64,000 bases of DNA. It comes from Anthostomella pinea. Its lineage: Eukaryota > Ascomycota > Sordariomycetes > Xylariales > Xylariaceae. The notes under the pieces were generated by a model. That model saw nothing but the letters and a program-made list of their open reading frames with translations, ran no database searches and was not told the DNA's origin. Position 1 is the stretch's first letter. Each line of letters begins with the position of its first letter. The DNA lies in assembly GCA_963556695.1 (NCBI GenBank), contig CAUWAG010000008.1:2346846-2410845 (forward strand). The letters run 5' to 3'. The translations under genes were made by a program, and so were the position numbers. Of this stretch, positions 33,402-44,003 are shown piece after piece.

Positions 33402-35518
33402 CTAGAATACGGTTCCGTCGGAGTCGATCAGGATCGGCGGTTCCTTCGTGTTCGGGCGGCTAACCTCGGCAATCTCACGACCACCCTGTGTACACACTTG
33501 TTAGTATTTGGTATTTCTGGACAAGACATTGCGCCATGAATGACAACAATCGACCACGGTCGGTCGGTCGAGGGCAACTTACCTTCCAGCTCCCAGCCTC
33601 GAGTAGCTGCGCCAGAGTCAGCTCTCCGCCGTTGAGTTCCTGCCGCAACGCCTTGTTGACTTCGGCACAGAGCTTGTCGAGAAACCCAACCGTGACGCCG
33701 CGCCACTCGACAATGACGTCGTCGCTCGGCTCAAACATGGGCGCCACCTCGATGCCCTTCTCGCCCGTCCGTCTGCAGTAGTCACTGTAGTTCTGCAGAC
33801 CGCGCTCCGTCTCGTCCCGCTTCAGCGTCATCACGCCCAGATCGATGAACAGACCACCGTTCCGGTACTCGGGCAGCCCGGTCAGCAGCTCCGTGCCGGC
33901 GAATTGGATCCTGAGCAGGCTCTGCATGGGCTGCATGAGAGAATAGGTGAGCCATTGTGTCAGCTTGTGGAACGGCAAGATGGACTCCCAGGGCGCTGTT
34001 GTAGAAGCGGATTGGGAGTTGGGGAAGGGCGAGAAGCTCGGCGAATTGGGCGATGTTGCTTGTTGCGGCATGGACGAGCACGGCCATGCGTCGCCGAGTG
34101 AGATGCCATCGATAGCTGTGCGAGATGCGGGCCAGATCGGGGCTAGGCCAGACATGAGCACGTTCCAAAGCACTGGCAAGATCACGATGGGAGTCGAGGA
34201 TGCCTGTGTCGTCGGGTGGGCCAGGAGATAGTCTGTAAGCTCCTAGTCAGCCGTGGCCGTCCATCGCGTCTGCAAATGATGAACTGAGTAGAGGGTGGTG
34301 GCACATACCAATCATGTTTCCAGGCCGTCCACTGTCACCCCAAAAGTCTCTCTTCTCAGCCAATGCGGTGCCCAGTCGCATCAGCAGTTGCGCCCGACCC
34401 TCGAGTCCGGCGACCTCACAGCCGGGGCGCGACTGCATGCCCCTGGCCAGTTGGTCGACCGTCAATGAGCGGAGGCCATCTTTGTCCACCTGGAACTTGT
34501 TGCTGGGATTGCTCGAGAACAGGCCCTGCGTCGCGCATGTTAGTAGAGCTTTCCCGATACCAGTCCCGTGTTCTCGGAAGTGCTTACCGTCTTGAACATC
34601 TCCAGACTCGCAATGGCTAACCCCTCTGACCGTTTGTAAATGCGGCCATTCTCGGCACTCTTGAAGCTCCACGTCGTACCCGCGCCGGCGTCCAGCAGCA
34701 CGCTAACGAGGAACAAGTCGATTAAGCGGCGGCACTTCTCAGTGTTGTCGACGTTATCAGGGAAGGTTGACAGGAGAGTGGCGATGCGATCACGACCGCC
34801 TACACAGAAGTGCTGGTATCGACCATGGCCGGGAATGGAGGAGAATGGGGCATCGTAGTCGCGCTACACGGGAAGACAAAAGTCAGTCATCCGGCGTGGT
34901 CAATTGGGCAATCGGACCAGGGGCAATGGTGGGATGATGAAAGGCGGGTAGACGGTGCGACTTCAGCGCAACATGGGGTGATATCAATGGCGTCGCGTCG
35001 CACCGCAACACAGCGTGATCAATGCAGGTAATATAGGTATGAAGGTGTAGTGTAGATAGGCTAGTCAAGCAGTAGGGCAGTAGGGCAGTAGGCTACTAAG
35101 TAGTCATCAGTGGTAATGTAGTCATGCGTACCTTGATGATACCACAGACGAAGGTGACAACGTCGGGGAACCTGTCGAGATCGACGTCAAAATGGGTGAG
35201 CTTGTTCCTCAGGGCCTTCTCGGTCACGATCTTGGACCGTTCGCGGACGGCGCCCAGACTCCTCAGATAGCCGGCGGCGTCCAACGAAGGGTCGGGCGGC
35301 TTGGGCAGGTTGACCTTGGGCAGATGCGGCGTCATTGGCGTTAAGGGGGTGGGCGGGACGCTGCCGGCGGATGTGCGATTGAGCATGCGAGAGTTGACCG
35401 TCGACGAGCTCTTGAGGTTGGAGCCTTGCGAGTTGACACTGGCCGAATCGCCGCCTGCTGTGTTGGGTTTCGACGAGATGGCCTTGGGGGTCTTGGGCTT
35501 GCGGGAGAAGAGGCCCAT
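33402..35518 (-). CDS. URC4: Uracil catabolism protein Urc4 (DUF1688)
   Basis: Fungal DUF1688 protein; in Lachancea kluyveri URC4 is needed to use uracil as nitrogen source and in S. cerevisiae the homologue is URG3. The biochemical step is not settled. Exons (minus strand): 35132-35518, 34588-34863, 34309-34525, 33583-34232, 33402-33485; 537 residues, all joins in frame. The N-terminal 70 residues are Ser/Thr/Pro-rich (MGLFSRKPKTPKAISSKPN). The conserved part starts at AAGYLRSLGAVRERSKIV and includes RDYDAPFSSIPGHGRYQHF, RRLIDLFLVSVLLDAGAGTT, WSFKSAENGRIYKRSEGLA, ILPVLWNVLMSGLAPIWP, NGGLFIDLGVMTLK and the C-terminal GGREIAEVSRPNTKEPPIL then SDGTVF. Usual URC partners (URC1, uracil phosphoribosyltransferase) are not in the window. 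Copy at 58095-60211. Confidence 0.88.
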
Positions 35519-38500
35519 GGTTGGTTTTGTGTCCGGGCGGCGGACGGCGGGCGGTATCAGGCGGTTATCAAGCGGTATCGTATCGAGCGATAGTAGTCGT
35601 TGGAACTATTTTACCTGTAACAGTTTGAGAGGTAGTATGTATGCGGACGGGGTCGTCGCAAACAAACAGCTCCAGTCGGTCGGGTCTCTCTCGGGTCTCT
35701 CTCGGGGCGAGCTGACAGAATCAGAAGCACATCAATGGAGAGAGCCGGACGGGGGCAGGGGGCCAGGGGGCAAGCAGCTGGGGGGGTTCCTGCGTGCCAA
35801 TGCCAGCGCCAATGCCAATCACCGCCAATCAGTGGCTATCAATGGCTATCGACTGCCAATCGGTTGATGCGCCGCTTGGCCTAGGCAAGGGGTGGTCCCG
35901 GTAAAGGAGGGTGTCTGTGGAGTAGGACTTGTCGGGTGGATGTGGGGTTGACGGAGGAGGAGGAGCACGTCGGGTCTGCTCTGCTTTGCTCTGACTTTTC
36001 TCTCCCTTCTTTTTCTCTCCCTTCTGGCAGTCTGTGTGTTCAGAAAAGTGGAGGGAGGTAGACTCTGTACAGGGACAGGGACGGACGGGGTATCTCTTGT
36101 GGGCGGAGAACGGCGATCAACGGTCGTTCCTGCAAGTGGTGCTTATCGTCGCAGGTCTCTCTTTTGTCCGTCAGTCCGTGTCGCGTTACTCAATCCCGTG
36201 AGAGCCTTGTCCCTCGCCTGTCTTGAACAGGGAGAAAGGAGAAGAAGGTGGACGACTGGACAGTTAGAGGTGTTGTGTGTTGGTGTTGACAAGAGGTACG
36301 ATGTAGGTAAGCAATTGAAAGGGAGGGAAAGTCAACCCGGGGAGCAAGACCCTTCTTGGCTCTTTTTTTTTTGTCAACCCGACAAACGCCCTGACTCGAG
36401 TAGACCAGCGGGATGCAGACTGCAGCACTGTGGTCAGTCAGAGTGGTGTCGGGGTGGTGTCGGCATGGGCCCCAGCGCCATGTGATAAACTACCTTGTGA
36501 TAAGTATTGTGGGCGCCGTGGAAGGGAGCAGACTCGCAGAGGGCAAGAGGGGCCGAAAAACAGATCGTCAGGAACCGGGGAACCGGCTGGCCCCTCATAG
36601 GTTCGGTCCATCGACCATTCTCGATATGTGATTGGCCTCCTGGCTTGCATCCCCGAATGCTCAGGGATAGGGGTTCCAGCCTGATCCCACCATCTGTGCA
36701 CGGTACTACGGGGGTCTGATTCCTGAACCAGACGGAATATTGTGTGTCGTGCTGGTGGCGTGCTTGTGGCTTGTCAATAATAAAGTCATGTCCATTCAGA
36801 GACCGATCAAATTGAGAATAGCAACAGCAGTCCAATTCGAACCCCTTGACCGTCTCATGAAAGGTGGTTGATAGATGAGAGCAGGCCCACCCGTCAGTAA
36901 GGGGCGGGTGGATAGTCAGCCAAGCAACTTCGAGATTCGAGATTCTGCGACCGATTGCACAATTTTCCGAAGTCTGGTCGGTGAAATTATTGTTCAATAA
37001 AACCTGATCCATTGGCAATTGCAACGTCAGCACACACCATTTGATTCTGTGAGACCGAGGAATATTGCAGGGAGGCTTTTCCCGTTGCAAATTCGGAGGG
37101 GTATCGAGCGCAGATCTAACGACATAAGCACTTGCTCGCGTCTTCCACTTCGTTAGTATGTTTGGTCCCAGCCGCGAGCGCGTAGTAATAGTTCGGCAAA
37201 CGGAAGCTCCCAGATACATGTGAGTTCGCGACATTCTTGAGCCTCGACACCGTCGAGTGGCTGTCGACCTTGGCCCGCTCGGGTGTCTAGTCTGGGCCGC
37301 TGACCGGGTGCGCAGGGTCCCCCGTGGGAACGGTCACGGCATACTATTGGCACCAGCTAGACGAATGAGATGTGACCGAGATTTGAGCCCATTCGGTCTG
37401 GTCTGGTCCAGAAGGACAGTGTAGAATACGCCGCGCAGAGCAACACGCGACTGGCACACCCAGACTACGACGGTTATAGACGACGGTAATGAGGGAGCAG
37501 GGTGATGGCGGTGGGTGCGATGGGTAGGGCACGCATCGTCTGATCATTGATTGGATTGTATCGTTGCAGCCATGCGCTACCGGTACTCGGCTCGTGGCAT
37601 AGGTACGCGCCGCGATTCATGGTACGCACCAGCACGAGTTCTGAGTAGTTTAGATCCAAGCAGCCGAGCTCATATGCAGGCCGGGCTGTCAGTCAGTCAG
37701 TCCGACACGGACTCTGAAGCTCCGGGCCCGTCGTGCGGATTAGCAGCCAAAGCGGCCGAGCTGCATCAGTTCTGGATTGGTTCGTCCAAGCTATCTCTGA
37801 GCCATCTTGGGCGAGCTCGACGCCGGACTTGGTGGTCTCTATGTCGGCAGACCATCTTCGCTGGTGTCCAAGGATAGTTCCATCTTCGGAAGCCTTACCG
37901 AAAGGGGGCGGAGATATCTGTGGCTTATCAAAACAGTATGGGAGACCGTCGATGATATGGATAGAAGGTGGGATTCAAGGAGGATCATGACCATTGCCCG
38001 TACGCATGTGGCTGAGTGTGTTTCACAGCACCCTGGCCTGCCTCTTGACTGTCCTCACACTACCGACACCTGCTCTATGATTCTTCGGTGAAGCAGCATT
38101 ACGGAGACTTCATCATAACTATCAGCGTTTGCTAGCTGAACATGAGTTCGAGCCCAATTTGGCAGTCAGTGACGATGGCGTCTAGCCGTCCATGTGTCTC
38201 TGGAAGCAAAGAACTCCGAGCTGTGGTATGAAGCGAGTTGAATTATGAACTAGAACCCGAAGGCGAGAAACTATGATGGACTACGACCAAGTGACCAACC
38301 TGACAGATCAATCGAGGCCTGTGATGGTGGAGTTATCCAGTTCACGTTTTGAAGATCCATTCTTTTGATTCTGGCAAGCAATCTTAATGCCCGTACCAAG
38401 CGCGATACCAGCCGCTGCGAACTCCGGCTCAAGGGGCAATAAGTTCTTTTATGGCGCCCTCAAGAAGTTCGCACAAGAAACTTTCGCTACCGTCAGCGTC

Positions 38501-38775
38501 ACCATCAGATCAAGCCGGTTTGATTGATTTGATGGCTTGATTTGGCTTGATTTGATCAAATCGAGGTTTTCACGATGTTTGCAAGCCAAATAAGGTTTTC
38601 TTAATTTTGATCCTGATTAAGCAATTATCTTTTATTCCTGGGCACTCATAGTGTAGTGGTATGTTGACAGAATTTTTTAAGCTTTGAAGGTCGGGTGTTC
38701 CGGCCTTCGGCCGGCTAAACTTTTGTTCCGAACATAAATATTTTCTTCCGATAATCCGGTGATCCGTGCTTAAGC
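35519..38775. other. Long region between URC4 and the secreted-protein gene
   Basis: Over 3 kb with no recognised family. 35519-36400 is a C/T- and G-rich URC4 promoter with tandem GGGTCTCTCTC. 36434-37234 (minus) is one 266-residue frame without known domains (listed separately). 37807-38091 (plus) reads LGGLYVGRPSSLVSKDSSIF and YLWLIKTVWETVDDMDRRW, perhaps a gene fragment. 38499-38803 is a 0.3-kb inverted-repeat element. Confidence 0.5.
36434..37234 (-). CDS. Open frame of 266 residues, unknown, doubtful
   Basis: Begins with a true ATG (MSRTHMYLGASVCRTITT) and stays open for 801 bases without an intron. It has a Cys cluster (FELDCCCYSQFD) and a His/Pro-rich end, but no domain I recognise, no signal peptide, and its composition is not clearly protein-like. 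Preserved without any change in the inverted copy (56380-57180), which says nothing about function if the copy is an artefact. Could be chance. Confidence 0.2.
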   Translation of the reverse strand: MSRTHMYLGASVCRTITTRSRLGPNILTKWKTRASAYVVRSALDTPPNLQREKPPCNIPRSHRIKWCVLTLQLPMDQVLLNNNFTDQTSENCAIGRRISNLEVAWLTIHPPLTDGWACSHLSTTFHETVKGFELDCCCYSQFDRSLNGHDFIIDKPQARHQHDTQYSVWFRNQTPVVPCTDGGIRLEPLSLSIRGCKPGGQSHIENGRWTEPMRGQPVPRFLTICFSAPLALCESAPFHGAHNTYHKVVYHMALGPMPTPPRHHSD

Positions 38776-38803
38776 CTAGGAGATTTGCTTGATCTGATGG
38801 TGA
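38499..38803. repeat. 0.3-kb segment with 17-bp perfect inverted ends
   Basis: TCACCATCAGATCAAGC at 38499-38515 is matched by its exact reverse complement at 38787-38803. Between them lie AT-rich short repeats of TTGATTTGATGGC type and a degenerate tRNA-like stretch (38640-38710, with ATAGTGTAGTGG resembling an A box). It looks like a MITE or SINE-like insertion. The last codons of the neighbouring secreted-protein gene fall in its right terminal repeat. Confidence 0.5.
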
Positions 38804-40845
38804 TGCTGGCTACCGGCGCCCTCCTTGAACTCGAGTTGAACATCCATCCAGGCTGTTTCGCCGGGTTCGGGAGCCATCCTCCCCCAAGGATTGTAGTACT
38901 GGGGGCCAGCGAAGCCTAAAGTTTGCGAATGTCAGCAGCCTCGTCCAAAGATCATGGTAAGTCCAAAGTATGATCTTACCGACAGTATCACATAATGTGA
39001 GTTCATGAGAATAGGAAACCGGATGGTCCCGCCGTAAGAAGTTGGGGAGCCACCCCCATGGTCCCGAGCCCTTCTTTGTAAGCGCATAGTATTTTTTCTG
39101 GTAGCAATTGGTGCCGACAGCTGCATTCTGTATTGCTGTGGCTACAGTCTCGATCATCGCGGTGCGAAGGGACGTCTCCTTCCAATGGCTGCTACCCACC
39201 CTTATCCCCAACGTACCATCTCCGAAGAGTGTGTTATCCTCAATGTAGGTCACACTGCCTATTTGGGCAGTATCGACGGTACAATTCTGGGCCTGAGTCG
39301 GACACAGCGTCTCGAGTGCGTTGGAAACACCTGTATACAGCGCTGTGCCAGTCACGGTTCCAACGTGGACTGGTGACGAGCCCGCTTGGAGCGTGACGGC
39401 CGCAGTTGGTACCACGCAGCCTTGTAGGCTGTAGCATGAAGCATCGTAGCCGTATGCGCCAACCGGAGTGCAAACTTGACAATTGGGTGTAGTTGTAATT
39501 GGCGGGCCGAAGTCTTTCGTTATGGTGAGATCCCTTCCCTGCAGGTTGGGGCCCAGCGTGATCGTTGGTGTTGCAGATGTAAGTGATGGGATGCTGTCTC
39601 GATTGGCATCCCTAGGGGGCAAAGTTGTGTAGTCACAGCTCTGGCTCTCGGCGGCCTGTGTCGAGAAGGTGAAGCTGGTGAGAAATGGCAAGGTTTTGTA
39701 ATTGTCGCACGCGCAGTATCGATTGCTGTCTCCGTGGAATGGATCCGAGTCGTGCACGTAGCATACCGGGGTAGCTGTGGGAACGTTGGTAATCTCTGGA
39801 ACCAAGCTGCGTTGCGGAGTGGTCAGGACTGATACAGTATAGTTGAGGGATACGTCCTCGACCGTGCCCGTGTATGAGAATGTCGAGACGGGAGTTGGGC
39901 CTTTGAGCTCTGTTCCGCAGACCGAATTGTTGCGTTTGATAGGAGTAATCATTATGCCACGGATAGCGAGTTGCTGAGGCTGAATCGTGTTTCCACCATT
40001 CTGGGTTTGCCACTCACATAGCAAGTCCCGCAGTTCGGAATCGACGCGACCTTGTTTGTGGTAGAGAGGATACTGCTCGCTGGTGACCTCATCTGCACTC
40101 GCTTGCTCATGACCGGCCGCGACCGGTGCAAAAGCAACGCCCAGTCCACCGGCGATAGCTTGGCATGATGGTTTATCCTTGCCTCCCCGACAAGTCGAGA
40201 TCACGCCAGGCCCGTATGCGATCTTGCCGCCATGCGTCTTTGTGCCATACGTAGCAATGACACAGCCCTGAGAGTATGTCGTCTCGGTTTTATTTGACAC
40301 AGTACGGGCTTTTTCCGAGGTCTCATAGTTGAAGAAGACTCCGTCCTGGGCATGGAAGCTGATGTGGCTGATGTTCCCCTTGCCCTTAGCCTGCGCGTAC
40401 CACTTGGGCACAGATGGAAACGAGGCAGCCATGACCTTCGCTCTCGGCCCTCGTGGGATTGTCGACACAAAATGCCACCTGGAGTCTGGGTCGAACATGA
40501 CAGCGACGTTGACCCATCCGTAGTCAGTAGATTGGTTTCGTTTGTTGGTTTGCGGGATTCATCAGCCAGTCGAAATGGGACTTTGCGAGGGCCAGTTTTG
40601 GTTTCGTATGTTTCTGGGTCTCCGACGTCTGCATTCTCTGTGGGATACTGTGCGTACCATGTCGGGAAATTTGTGCAGTTGTCTTTCTCGGCCTGTGGTT
40701 TGTCGTTGGCCACTGTCCAAAGAGCCATTTCTCCAGCTGGACTACCCGTTGAACTGCGTGAAGCAATGCTCAACCAGGCGAACAAGACAAATAGAACAGA
40801 TCTTGCAAACACGGTCTCCCGGGGACGTGAGAGTTTCTCTGACAA
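38776..40845 (-). CDS. Secreted Cys-rich protein of unknown function
   Basis: The main exon (38981-40500 approximately) encodes MFDPDSRWHFVSTIPRGPR onward with KWYAQAKGKGNISHISFHAQ, VCYVHDSDPFHGDSNRYCAC, CQVCTPVGAYGYDASCYSLQ, IGSVTYIEDNTLFGDGTLG and many cysteines and sequons, as in an extracellular protein. An intron (38916-38979) then joins CDTVG to FAGPQYYNPWGRMAPE and MDVQLEFKEGAGSQHHHQ, ending at 38776. The 5' part (up to 40845) lies in another frame: a hydrophobic SVLFVLFAWLSIAS followed by EKDNCTNFPTWYAQYPTEN. No GT..AG intron obviously joins it to TDYGWVNVAVMFDPDS, so there may be a frameshift near 40520. No ATG fits the hydrophobic start, so the 5' end is uncertain. The family is unknown to me; it may be an effector or wall protein. 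Confidence 0.6.
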
Positions 40846-42080
40846 GTTTGATTCTGATACAGATCGGGGAGGAGCAGAATACTTGAAAGAATTGGAGATT
40901 ATTGCAAACCCAATACAGAGTTGTTGGATCGAGTGAACATCAAAGCCGCACCGAATACTGGACTACATAGTAGGCCAAACTCCGGAAGTGAGTACTCTGT
41001 CAGGACTGCCCTGCACTCCTCCCACGTCACTGTATTCCACCATCACCCACGAAGTAGAGGTTATCTGTCATCGAAAACGTCCAATGATCCTTTTCCCGTA
41101 ATAGAACTGTTGCTACGCCGCTTGGATGAACTTTTGCTACGTTGCTTGGATTAACTATGCCGCTTGGATCGAGGAGTGTTGCTACGCCGCTTGGACGGAA
41201 CTGACTATGGTGCTGCTGAGCCGACCGACACGACCAACACCATAAGGGTGGAACATGAACACATTGGTAGGCTAAGGATAGTTAAATACAGATAATCCCG
41301 ATGCGACCTAGGCCGAGCACGACAAAGTCACTTTCTGCCATCTTCAGCATCATGCCTACTACGTCGTGCCGTTCCCGTATACATGGCCGGACTGAGGCCG
41401 GCTGATCGGCTGACCCATGACGGATCGGTAAGAAGTCTCATTGCTTGAACCATCGGACGAGTTGGATGCTGGTGATAACATTTCAGGGGCGCCATGGGGC
41501 TGTATCAGGACTGCGCGCGTTGGATGCAACATTGATTCCATCGCGTCAAGGTGGAATCTGCAATGAGATCATTGAGCCCCTACGTTTGCTGTTGTACTAT
41601 CCGCTGGCTAATTTTCACCCAACCACGCACTGGCGTTGAGTTAGGTACACATCGTCCAGGTTAGTGAAAGAGTGTAGAGTCATGTGATTAAGGTACGCTC
41701 ATGTTGGTACTATGAACTCCTATATGGAACCGTCATCCTTAGCTTGTGCCAACCAACGACAACAGTCACCTTGCTCAAGACCTACTCCGTTCTATCTTGA
41801 GCTGATTGTATTGACAGGTGAAAGGATTCCAAACGAGACCACACTATCACCACGAGGATTGATTCCCACGAGGCAGATGATGAGAGGTGCACGTCTTCCC
41901 CTGACTGCGCGTCATTGCTAGGTCGAGTGAGGTTGCAGCAATGACGAAGTGGTAAGAAGAGTTCATCGAGAGCTTTTACGTGAGCCTCTTCTACATAGTG
42001 CAGATTTCCTAGACCCCAGCTCACCCCTCTTCAGACTGGCGCACTTTTTCGCGCGTTGATGCCCCTTCTAGCATTTGAAC
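40846..42080. other. Intergenic region with a 23-bp minisatellite
   Basis: No gene recognised. At 41110-41209 about four degenerate copies of a 23-bp unit (core GCTACGCCGCTTGGAT) occur in tandem. The rest shows no structure I can name. Mirrored at 51534-52768. Confidence 0.5.
41110..41209 (+). repeat. Minisatellite, about 4 x 23 bp
   Basis: Units share TTGCTACGCCGCTTGGATGA or close variants (TTGCTACGTTGCTTGGATTA, TATGCCGCTTGGATCGAGGA). The inverted copy is at 52405-52504. Confidence 0.65.
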
Positions 42081-42528
42081 ATGAAACCCCCAATTCTCTC
42101 CCTCGTTGGTCTAACTTACATTCTCTTAATCATCGTAGCCACTGCTTTTGAGCTTCCAGACATGGCCACCACACCTGTCTTAGGGGGTGCTAAAGCCCTA
42201 CCGAGCCCAACAGGACGACAGCCCACTGGCAGCAGAGCTCCACAGACTTGAGCGGAAGGGGGACGAACAAGCGCCTGCTTCTATCAGCCCCAAACAATCG
42301 AACATGACCAATATCACTACAGCAGCCAAGACCACTGTACCGGCAGATAGCTCACAGAATGAGGAGAATGTCAGCTGGATGGTATTCCCCATGGACGGAG
42401 GAAGTGAACGGGACATCAACGAAACCGAGTCTGCACTCAGGGAGCTCTCGCCAGACTTGTACGCAAGTTACTTCCGAGATGCTCTCATAATCTGGATTAT
42501 TATGGCTCCGGAGAGCAAGGTTAAGTAA
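42081..42528 (+). CDS. Possible small secreted protein
   Basis: ATG at 42081 starts MKPPILSLVGLTYILLIIVA, a convincing signal peptide. Straight reading stops after 57 residues. A 50-base GT..AG intron (42135-42184, GTAGCC..TCTTAG) would instead join ILLII to GVLKPYRAQQDDSPLAAELH and continue to 42528 (NEENVSWMVFPMDGGSERDI, SYFRDALIIWIIMAPESK). The resulting protein of about 132 residues has several Asn sequons. No family recognised; a small secreted protein or effector candidate in a subtelomere. Copy at 51086-51533. Confidence 0.4.
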
Positions 42529-42928
42529 GGATGTGACTCAGGTTACTGGCGTTCTGCAAGTCAACCAGAATATCTTGGCGACGCGTGGACGTGCCCTGCC
42601 ATCGAGACTTGAGTAGCACCTAAGATCACTCCAATTGCCAAGAATAACTCCGAGAAGCACAATCAAAAGCGAGACGGACCATATGCAACACAACAGGATG
42701 GAGTTACTGAACTGGTTGCACTCAGTCAGCCCATGTGCGTGAACCCGACGACCGTCTATCAAGCACCGCAGGCAAGTCGTAGAGCAGCATTGGAAAGTCA
42801 AACATGAGGGTGATTAATCCGACATCCACTCGAACTGCATGAGCCTGTTCCATCTGACTCAACCCGATCACCGAAATCTCGGCAGCACCTCGCGCGACTT
42901 ACATACATTCGTGGTTGCTTTAATCAAA
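42529..42928. other. Intergenic region
   Basis: Between the small secreted-protein candidate and the hypothetical gene. Nothing recognised. Confidence 0.4.
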
Positions 42929-43378
42929 TTAGTACCTGCCTGGTATTGCCGAAGGGGGCGGGGCCGGCTTACGGCATCCCCACCTTCCGGAGCCGTGAGT
43001 TGACTCTGTGCGGTCGCGCCATAGCCGCAAGCACCAGCCGCCAACAAGGGCATCGACGATCTGCCGTGGCAGAGTCGCTGTGACGACTAGCATATGTCGT
43101 CCGTCTTCTTCTTCCTCCACCGCGATGCGTTTTCCGGTAGAATCGCTCCATTCAAAATAGTTCTCTTTCCGTGCAACCTCAAATAAAAGCTCAACCTCTC
43201 TCATCGAGCTCGTCCTTGCCATGTAGCCCTTGGGAAGACCGTCACTTTCTTCTTTGGTTGGTTCTGTCCTCACGACTTTCAGCGTCGAGCGACGAAATGG
43301 TGACGGCCTGAGCGCCAAGCTGCCCAATGCAGCCCGCGACAGAGCTTTCAAGCAGTAAGGGAATCCCTTGGAGACCAA
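42929..43378 (-). CDS. Hypothetical protein, probably the 3' exon of a larger gene
   Basis: The frame reads SKGFPYCLKALSRAALGSLA and ARTSSMREVELLFEVARKEN, YFEWSDSTGKRIAVEEEEDG and LVVTATLPRQIVDALVGGWC then LRLWRD. The second half looks like a real globular domain, and I believe similar uncharacterised fungal proteins exist, but I cannot name the family. The frame is open upstream to about 43393 (RSLYELQHLGPLV), so an upstream exon is likely; the overlapping 143-residue frame at 43242-43673 may contain it. No signal peptide. Copy at 50236-50685 is identical. Confidence 0.45.
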   Translation of the reverse strand: MVSKGFPYCLKALSRAALGSLALRPSPFRRSTLKVVRTEPTKEESDGLPKGYMARTSSMREVELLFEVARKENYFEWSDSTGKRIAVEEEEDGRHMLVVTATLPRQIVDALVGGWCLRLWRDRTESTHGSGRWGCRKPAPPPSAIPGRY

Positions 43379-43393
43379 CGGCCCCAGATGCTG

Positions 43394-44003
43394 CAGTTCG
43401 TAGAGAGACCGCGTACGTCACGTGATGCGAGGCGTCCCATCGGCCGTACAACGCACGCCGTGAATCAATCGCCGCAGCGATATCGTAGAGCCGGCCCCGC
43501 TGTAGGTGGTGATGCTGTGAGACAGCCCGTAGAGTGGGGCTTCCTGGGCGGACTGCGCGCATATGAATGTTGTGCCCAGGACCAAGATAGTAGGCTGAAA
43601 GGGTTCGTCGACCTCGTCGCATGGGTCGCATGATACTGTCTGACAGTGACAAGTTCATACCTAGTAGAGCCAAGTAATGAAAACAAGAATCAAAAAGCGG
43701 AAAAGCAGATAAGAAGGAATATTAAGATTTGCAGCGTAAGAGCATTGTTCTACCGCCAATTCTATTGTTTGGTGTGAAGTGGTGCTCTATTAGCTGCACC
43801 GGCTGTATTGAGCTGGCAGACAAAAGAGCCAGGTGCCCGAGCTCTATGGCAAGCCTTAACACTGTGCTTTTGACATCAAGAAGCACACCTAAGCATAGCA
43901 TACGGTACACTCTTGAGCTTCTCTGACAGTTCCATTATAACCGTCGAGCTCGAGGCATAACCGAGGGTTGCCTGGAGCAATCACCACGACTTTTACTTCG
44001 CAT
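43394..44003. other. Intergenic region upstream of the hypothetical gene and downstream of the S28 gene
   Basis: May contain a 5' exon of the 42929 gene. Otherwise nothing recognised. Confidence 0.35.

Noticed and set aside
35301..35867. A 188-residue plus-strand frame opposite the first URC4 exon
   Set aside because: It is the antisense shadow of URC4 codons plus its promoter and has no protein-like features.
38640..38710. Possible tRNA (ATAGTGTAGTGG resembles an A box, GGTCG..CGGCC a T stem)
   Set aside because: The acceptor ends do not pair, the D arm does not close and the T loop lacks TTC; at most a decayed tRNA-derived element.
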